Source of the DNA: Pseudomonadota bacterium
GTDB lineage: Bacteria; Pseudomonadota; Gammaproteobacteria; Pseudomonadales; Moraxellaceae
Direction of reading: 5' to 3'
NCBI GenBank assembly: GCA_021781515.1
Contig: JAJXWR010000016.1
Coordinates: 1 to 38,462 of the forward strand
DNA length: 38,462 nucleotides
Each line of letters starts with the position of its first letter. Positions within the stretch are counted from its first letter, which is position 1. Of this stretch, positions 33,103-38,462 are shown piece by piece. The position numbers and the translations under genes were made by a program. The notes under the pieces were generated by a model. The model saw nothing but the letters and a program-made list of their open reading frames with translations. It was not told where the DNA came from and searched no databases.

Positions 33103-36100
33103 TTAGTGCAATTTTTTTCGTACCAGTTCTGCTGCCGTTTCCCAGGAAAAGCTGTTGAGGGCATCTTCTACAGCGTCATAGTCGCTCCCTAGGCTGGCTT
33201 GGAGCACTGCCTTGTGCGTTTCATGGAAACGTGTGGTGCTGAAATCGCCGGCGTCAAGTAGTCCTAAAAACTGGTTGAGCAGTGCACTATCGGGTTCGGC
33301 TGGTGCAGCAGCGACGGCAAGGGCAGGAGCGGGCGGTGTCTGAGCGCCGAAATACAGTTGTAGCGCCTGAAATAAAGTTTGTTGGGTTTCTACAATGGTA
33401 TGTGCCAGAGGGAGTGCGCTGGCTGGGTCAACAGCGGTATTTTGCTGAATCAGCAATGATTCAAGTGCGGCACAGTGACTTTGTAGTTGCTCGGCACCTA
33501 AGCTGCCGGCGATCCCTTTTAAAGTGTGTGTGAGGCGTCGGGCCAGTTCCCACTGTTGTGTCTGGATGGCTTCAATGATTTCCTGAGGGGTCTCAGTCTG
33601 TTCCTGCATAAAGCGTTTCAGCAGGGTGGTATACATGCTGAGTTTGCCTAACATGCGCTGCAATGCTTTTTCTACCTGTAATCCGGGGATTCTGGGCAAC
33701 AGGGTGTCACGGCTATCTTCTGGTTTTTGAGAAGTGGTCTGGGTTGCTGTCTGACGATCCCTGGGCATCCACTGGAGTAATTTCTCAGTCAGGACGGCCG
33801 GTTCGATTGGTTTTGGGATATGGTCGTTCATACCGGCCTGGAGGCAGCGTTCTTTATCGCTTTGCATGGCATTGGCGGTCATGGCCAGAATAGGGATATG
33901 TGCCAGCCCAGGTAGCAGGCGGATTTTCTGGGTCGCGGTAATGCCGTCCATGATGGGCATCTGCATGTCCATCAGGATCAGATCATAGGCTTGACGTTGC
34001 ACCTTTTCCCAGGCTTCTAGGCCGTGGTTGGCAATGTCGGCCTCAATGCCCAGTTCGCCAAGCAACATTCGCCCAACTTCCTGATTCAGGGAATTGTCTT
34101 CAACCAGCAACACCGAAGCGCCTTGCAGGGTATTGCGGGCGGTTTCTGTATTGAATGGAACATTCACGAATTCCTGAACGTTGGAGGCCGGCGGTTCGCC
34201 GCTTACCAGCGTGATCACCGTATCGACCAGTGTCGAGGCGGATACTGGTTTCACCAGTACTTTGCTAAACCCACTGGCGCGGGCCTGGGTCAGGACATCT
34301 TCTTTGGAAAAGGCAGTGACCATGACCAGATGCGGAATTTTTGACAGTGGTAGATGTTGAATGGCTTGGGCGGTTTCCAGTCCGTTCATGCCTGGCATTT
34401 TCCAGTCAATAATTGCAATTTCAAAGGGGTGTTGCTCAGAATCGGCCTGTTCCAGGGAGGTAAGTGCCTGAAAACCTGAGGAACAGGAGGCTGCATCAAA
34501 GTGCATGCTTTGCAGCAGGTTGTTTAGTACATCACACGAGGACTGATTGTCGTCCACCACCAGAATCTTGCGACCACGTAGTTTGGGCAGGGGTTGCAGG
34601 AGCGGTTTGCTGTTACGGCTTTTACCGAGGCGTGCGGTAAACCAGAAAGTGGAGCCCTGGCCGGGTTCACTCTCGACGCCTACCGCCCCACCCATGAGTT
34701 CCGCCAGGTTTTTGGAGATTGCCAGGCCCAGACCGGTCCCGCCATAACGCCGGGTGGTGGATGAATCTGCCTGCTGAAAACTTTGGAATAATCGTGCTTT
34801 TTGTTCTGGAGTGAGCCCAATGCCAGTATCACGGATGGAAAAATAGAGCAGGACTTCCTGTTCCAGATTTTCTCTCAATTCCATGCGTATGACAATTTCC
34901 CCTCGTTCGGTAAACTTGATGGCATTATTGGCATAATTCAGGAGGATCTGTTTTAAGCGAATGGGATCGCCAATGACCATTTCTGGTGCTGACGGATCGA
35001 CATCCAGTAACAGTTCCAGATTTTTGTCACTGACTTTTTCCTGTACCAGCGAGATAATATCCTGCAGGATGGATTCGAGGGAGAATTCGCTGTGATCGAG
35101 TTCCAGTTTTCCGGCTTCGATTTTGGAAAAATCCAGCACGTCATTGATAATGCTCAGCAGATGTTCACTGGAGATACGGATTTTCTGCATGAAGTTGGTT
35201 TGCCGCTCATTCATTGGGGTATTGAGCATCAGGTGTGACATGCCGATAATGACGTTCATTGGCGTGCGGATTTCGTGGCTCATGTTGCTCAGGAAATCAG
35301 CTTTAACCCGGGCAGCTTCTTCAGCGAGTTCCTTGCCAGAGCGCAGGGCTTCAGCCGCAGCCCGTTCCAGAGTGATGTCTTCTATGATGGCGACCAGGCC
35401 TTCTTCAGGGTTTTCCCGGTCAACCATGCGGGCACTGATACGCGCCCAGAATAAGGTCCGGTCTTTACGTTTAAGGCGCATTTCTTCTTTGAGGCTGCCT
35501 GAGGCATGCAGTGATGCTTCTATCCGTTGACGCAGGGGGCCGTGATCATCGTCCTGGTTATAGAGAATAAAGCTGGATTGACCTTGCAGTTCACCAGATG
35601 CATAACCAAACAGTTCCTCCATCTGTGAGTTATTGCGCTGAATAATCTCATCTTTGATATAGACAATTGCCAGGGAAGCGGTTTCAAAAATAGCGCGCAT
35701 TTCTTCATGGGCCGTATGCAGATGCTTTTCGCTGATGGCGACTTTATCCAGTGCCTCTTCCAGCGCAAAAGTACGTTCTTTGACCAGAACTTCCAGATGT
35801 TGCCGATATTCTTCCAGTTCGAGATCACGGCGTTTGTTTTCGCTGACATCACGAATCAGACTGACCAGTGTGTCCTGTTGAGTCGGCATGATGCGGGCTT
35901 CAAAACATAGATTGCCCTCTGGACAGGGCACCATGAAGTCCAGTTGTTGCAGCGTATTGTCGGTGCCAGCTTGACTGAAAGCCTGCTGAAATAACTGACT
36001 GATGGAAGCGGGCATGACGTCGGTAATGGTCCGGTCGACTAACTGTTCTGAGTTAAGCCAGGCTTGTTCATGCGTGCCGTAGAAATCAATAAACCGACCT

Positions 36101-38127
36101 TCTTTGCTGTTAATAAAAATCAGATCAGGAATGGCGCCAATGAGTGCCTGCAATTTGGACTGGGTTTCTACCAGTTGGCGATGCGCAAGCAGGTTGTCCA
36201 GAGCAAAAGACACATCGTCTGACATGGCTTGTAACAATGAAGCGATTTCATCATCAAAAAAATGCGGGGTATCGCTATAAACCGTCAATACTGCAAAAAT
36301 CTGATGGCTACGGAATATAGGAAATGCAGCGCTGGAGCGGAGTCCATACGCTAGGGCACTTTCCCGTTGGGTAGCCATGAGTGGATTGCTGGCCGTGTCG
36401 GAATTGACCACGACCTGACGGTTAATCCAGGCCGTGGCACTGACACCAATGGGCGGATGCCCGGGAGAATTCAGTGTACTGACCTGCAGATTATCAAGAA
36501 AACCTGTTCCCTCACCATATTGAGCCCAAGGACGAATCAGATGGGTATCCGGGTTTTCCTGGCCGATCCAGGCCATGCGGATCAAACCGCTATCGACGGG
36601 GATGCGGCAAATAAGTTGCATCAGCGACTGTTCGTCGGTGGCGTGCAAAATGGCCTGTGTCACCCGTGAAAGGTCGGCATAGACGCGTTTGAGCAGGTCA
36701 GAGCGTTTTTTCTCTAATTTGAGTCGGGTAATATCAGTGGCGATACCATCCCAGATTACTTCGCCTTGTTCGGTGCGTTGGGGTTGCGCTTGATAGGCCA
36801 GCCACAGCGGAGGTTTACCGGGAATATTGAACGCCAGTTCCCCGGACCAGGGCGTTAGCCAGGTGGCGCTTTCCTGTTGGGTCTTGTGATAGTACTCCAG
36901 CGATAGTGGATCGACATGCCCCAACAGGGTCTGACTGTCATTCAGTATATCTTCTACCTTGAATCCCAGTACTTTCTCCACACCGGCACTGATAAACAGA
37001 AAATGGTTGTTGCCGGCACTGGTGCGGATAAAACGGAAAATAAATCCCTGGGGAATATTATCTCCCAGTACTTGCAGTCGCTGTTCGTTTTTGGCTTTTT
37101 CAGCTTCGGCCTGTAACTTGAAGACACGTTGCTGCTGAGTAAACATGCGTTTCAGTGCGACGAGCAGGAAAACCACGAAAAAAGTGGCAATAATCAAGAC
37201 GATGTTTGTAGATGACTTGATCGGTGCCAGAATTTCGGTGCGGCTTTGCTGCACCCAGAGTACCCATTGGGTGCCAAAAATCTGATGCGATATCTGGAGC
37301 AGCGAAGAACTTTCTTCGGCAGTTTCTCCCAAGATATTGCCATGTTTATTGTTCATGGCATGCATCATCTTGGAAGTTACATTCTGCATTTTTTGCATGC
37401 CCAGTATTTTTCCCTTGGTACTCAGGCGGGAACGGGGCTCGGCGGTTGAGGCCGTGTGCATGATAAACATGCCGGTGAGATGCGTAGCTCCTGGTGCATC
37501 ACTGCTGGGATTGATCATCAGCCAGGTTGCCGCTGTGCTGGCAGGTTCCGGCCATTGTCTGAGCGTCTGGTTGAGAAAGGCTTCCGGGCTGGTACGCAGC
37601 ACCAGGACGCCCAGTAATTGGGCCGGTTGGGTCGAATTGTCAAAAAGAGGGATCAGCCAGTCTATATGTTCTGTTTGATGGCTGTCGTTGTAAAGATTGG
37701 TGTGTGCACAACTGTCATGCAAATTGAGCAGATCTTCGGCCTGTTCCTTAAATTCACCACGGGGATCTGGATTGACATCCACGAGGAGATGCCCCTGCGG
37801 ATCCAGGAGAGCGACCGAATCAAAGGTATTGAGCATGGGCAGTGATTGCAGTTGGCTCAACAGCCAGGCACGGTTCATGGAACCGGGTACCAAGAGAAAA
37901 TTAAGTGCACGATGTTGCAGGAGTGTATCGTTTTTCAGACCCAGACAAGCATGATCGTGATCACCGAGCCAGGTCTGGATCTGGTCTTCCTTGAGGTGGG
38001 CGATACTTTGCAGATTAAGCATTGCCTTATGGACGGTTCGTTCGCTTTCAAAATGGTAAAAACTGCTGCCGATGACCGGAATGGTCAGTATCACCACAAG
38101 GTAGATGGGAATCATGTGCAACCGCAT
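33103..38127 (-). CDS. Hybrid sensor histidine kinase with periplasmic sensor, PAS/GAF, two REC and HPt domains
   Basis: A 1674-residue inner-membrane phosphorelay kinase. A membrane helix at ~6-22 and one at ~308-327 bracket a periplasmic Cache-like sensor. Inside follow PAS (~350-470), GAF (~485-650), PAS (~655-765), a coiled coil, PAS (~810-925), HisKA with H951 ([14 protein letters not shown]), HATPase (N-box [24 protein letters not shown]), REC1 with D1241 (IIDWKMPG), REC2 with D1387 (LMDMQMP) and an HPt domain with H1534 ([13 protein letters not shown]). A ~75-residue tail of unknown role ends the protein. All phospho-residues are present, so a His-Asp-His-Asp relay to an external regulator is expected. 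AGGAG precedes the ATG. It lies 34 bp after the HD-GYP gene and 103 bp before the NHL lipoprotein gene. Confidence 0.95.
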   Translation of the reverse strand: MRLHMIPIYLVVILTIPVIGSSFYHFESERTVHKAMLNLQSIAHLKEDQIQTWLGDHDHACLGLKNDTLLQHRALNFLLVPGSMNRAWLLSQLQSLPMLNTFDSVALLDPQGHLLVDVNPDPRGEFKEQAEDLLNLHDSCAHTNLYNDSHQTEHIDWLIPLFDNSTQPAQLLGVLVLRTSPEAFLNQTLRQWPEPASTAATWLMINPSSDAPGATHLTGMFIMHTASTAEPRSRLSTKGKILGMQKMQNVTSKMMHAMNNKHGNILGETAEESSSLLQISHQIFGTQWVLWVQQSRTEILAPIKSSTNIVLIIATFFVVFLLVALKRMFTQQQRVFKLQAEAEKAKNEQRLQVLGDNIPQGFIFRFIRTSAGNNHFLFISAGVEKVLGFKVEDILNDSQTLLGHVDPLSLEYYHKTQQESATWLTPWSGELAFNIPGKPPLWLAYQAQPQRTEQGEVIWDGIATDITRLKLEKKRSDLLKRVYADLSRVTQAILHATDEQSLMQLICRIPVDSGLIRMAWIGQENPDTHLIRPWAQYGEGTGFLDNLQVSTLNSPGHPPIGVSATAWINRQVVVNSDTASNPLMATQRESALAYGLRSSAAFPIFRSHQIFAVLTVYSDTPHFFDDEIASLLQAMSDDVSFALDNLLAHRQLVETQSKLQALIGAIPDLIFINSKEGRFIDFYGTHEQAWLNSEQLVDRTITDVMPASISQLFQQAFSQAGTDNTLQQLDFMVPCPEGNLCFEARIMPTQQDTLVSLIRDVSENKRRDLELEEYRQHLEVLVKERTFALEEALDKVAISEKHLHTAHEEMRAIFETASLAIVYIKDEIIQRNNSQMEELFGYASGELQGQSSFILYNQDDDHGPLRQRIEASLHASGSLKEEMRLKRKDRTLFWARISARMVDRENPEEGLVAIIEDITLERAAAEALRSGKELAEEAARVKADFLSNMSHEIRTPMNVIIGMSHLMLNTPMNERQTNFMQKIRISSEHLLSIINDVLDFSKIEAGKLELDHSEFSLESILQDIISLVQEKVSDKNLELLLDVDPSAPEMVIGDPIRLKQILLNYANNAIKFTERGEIVIRMELRENLEQEVLLYFSIRDTGIGLTPEQKARLFQSFQQADSSTTRRYGGTGLGLAISKNLAELMGGAVGVESEPGQGSTFWFTARLGKSRNSKPLLQPLPKLRGRKILVVDDNQSSCDVLNNLLQSMHFDAASCSSGFQALTSLEQADSEQHPFEIAIIDWKMPGMNGLETAQAIQHLPLSKIPHLVMVTAFSKEDVLTQARASGFSKVLVKPVSASTLVDTVITLVSGEPPASNVQEFVNVPFNTETARNTLQGASVLLVEDNSLNQEVGRMLLGELGIEADIANHGLEAWEKVQRQAYDLILMDMQMPIMDGITATQKIRLLPGLAHIPILAMTANAMQSDKERCLQAGMNDHIPKPIEPAVLTEKLLQWMPRDRQTATQTTSQKPEDSRDTLLPRIPGLQVEKALQRMLGKLSMYTTLLKRFMQEQTETPQEIIEAIQTQQWELARRLTHTLKGIAGSLGAEQLQSHCAALESLLIQQNTAVDPASALPLAHTIVETQQTLFQALQLYFGAQTPPAPALAVAAAPAEPDSALLNQFLGLLDAGDFSTTRFHETHKAVLQASLGSDYDAVEDALNSFSWETAAELVRKKLH

Positions 38128-38161
38128 GATTAGAAACTCCTTTTTCTAGACTAATAATGGC

Positions 38162-38462
38162 TTAGGGGTGTTCTGCGCCCGGATCCTGATAGCGCATGGC
38201 AATTTCTACAAACTCGTCTTGACGCCGGACAAAGGCATCGACAATGTCTGGTGCAAAGTGGCTGTCCTTGCCTGCAAGAACCAGACGCACGGTTTCATCT
38301 ACCGAAAATGGGGGTTTGTAGACCCGCCTGGAAATCAAGGCATCAAAAACATCCGCCAGTGCCATCAATTGGGCAGACAGTGGAATGGCATCGCCGGCCA
38401 GTCCCTGGGGATATCCACTGCCATCCCATTTTTCATGATGGCTGCCAGCGATCTCCATGGCT
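38162..38462 (-). CDS. HD-GYP domain c-di-GMP phosphodiesterase, C-terminal part (5' end outside window)
   Basis: Only the last ~99 residues are present; the frame is open to the window edge. SHHEKWDGSGYPQGLAGDAI is the defining HHE-GYP segment, with the GYP motif and metal-binding His pair, followed by QLMALADVFDALISRRVYK. HD-GYP enzymes hydrolyse c-di-GMP to pGpG or GMP. These proteins often carry an N-terminal REC domain; if so, this could be the output partner of the hybrid kinase that follows 34 bp downstream. The N-terminal domain cannot be seen here. Confidence 0.92.
   Translation of the reverse strand, partial: AMEIAGSHHEKWDGSGYPQGLAGDAIPLSAQLMALADVFDALISRRVYKPPFSVDETVRLVLAGKDSHFAPDIVDAFVRRQDEFVEIAMRYQDPGAEHP

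Overview
The window reads as chromosomal DNA of a free-living, probably motile gammaproteobacterium of intermediate GC content. The basis is the gene content and order. gloB is followed divergently by a methyltransferase, rnhA and dnaQ; mltD lies next to gloB; an Rsd/AlgQ homologue sits beside dsbB, as I recall it does in pseudomonads. htpG, suhB, typA and queG all look gammaproteobacterial. I cannot name the genus. Coding regions are dense and mostly intact, but several genes are visibly broken.

Layout. 1-2430: the 3' end of one SPINDLY-type O-GlcNAc transferase and then a complete one, sharing a nearly identical 258-bp 3' block. 2626-3780: a WecE-like sugar aminotransferase (minus strand). 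3781-4664: a long stretch without a recognisable gene. 4665-5931: a frameshifted O-acetylhomoserine sulfhydrylase gene. 5951-7516: an HDOD signalling protein. 7568-10409: mltD and gloB (minus). 10834-13098: methyltransferase, rnhA, dnaQ (plus). 13099-14832: a decaying accessory patch holding a twice-frameshifted BrnT toxin gene, an intact BrnA antitoxin, a group II intron maturase remnant and a DruA-like (DUF4338) remnant. 14833-20147: an alpha/beta hydrolase, an EF-hand membrane protein of an uncharacterised family, a REC-CheC protein and a PAS-GGDEF cyclase (plus). 20182-24613: suhB, htpG and an OmpA-like porin with a His-rich tail. 24887-29522: typA, queG, rsd/algQ, dsbB and an orphan FliL-like secreted protein. 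29539-38462, all minus: an apparent operon of HD-GYP phosphodiesterase (cut by the window edge), a 1674-residue hybrid phosphorelay kinase, an NHL beta-propeller lipoprotein and a patatin-like phospholipase.

How it works together. Housekeeping functions (nucleic-acid metabolism, protein folding, disulfide formation, queuosine synthesis, cell-wall turnover, methylglyoxal detoxification) are interleaved with signalling modules. c-di-GMP is made by the GGDEF protein coupled to REC-CheC and is presumably degraded by the HD-GYP protein upstream of the hybrid kinase. The tandem O-GlcNAc transferases and the WecE homologue hint at glycosylation of surface or flagellar proteins.

The most unusual themes are: (1) frequent short perfect or near-perfect tandem duplications of 9-36 bp in both genes and spacers, together with frameshift decay; (2) the recent duplication of the O-GlcNAc transferase 3' end; (3) the mobile-element and defence remnants around the orphan BrnA; (4) the EF-hand membrane protein and the HD-GYP/kinase/NHL/patatin operon, which are the best candidates for undescribed systems.
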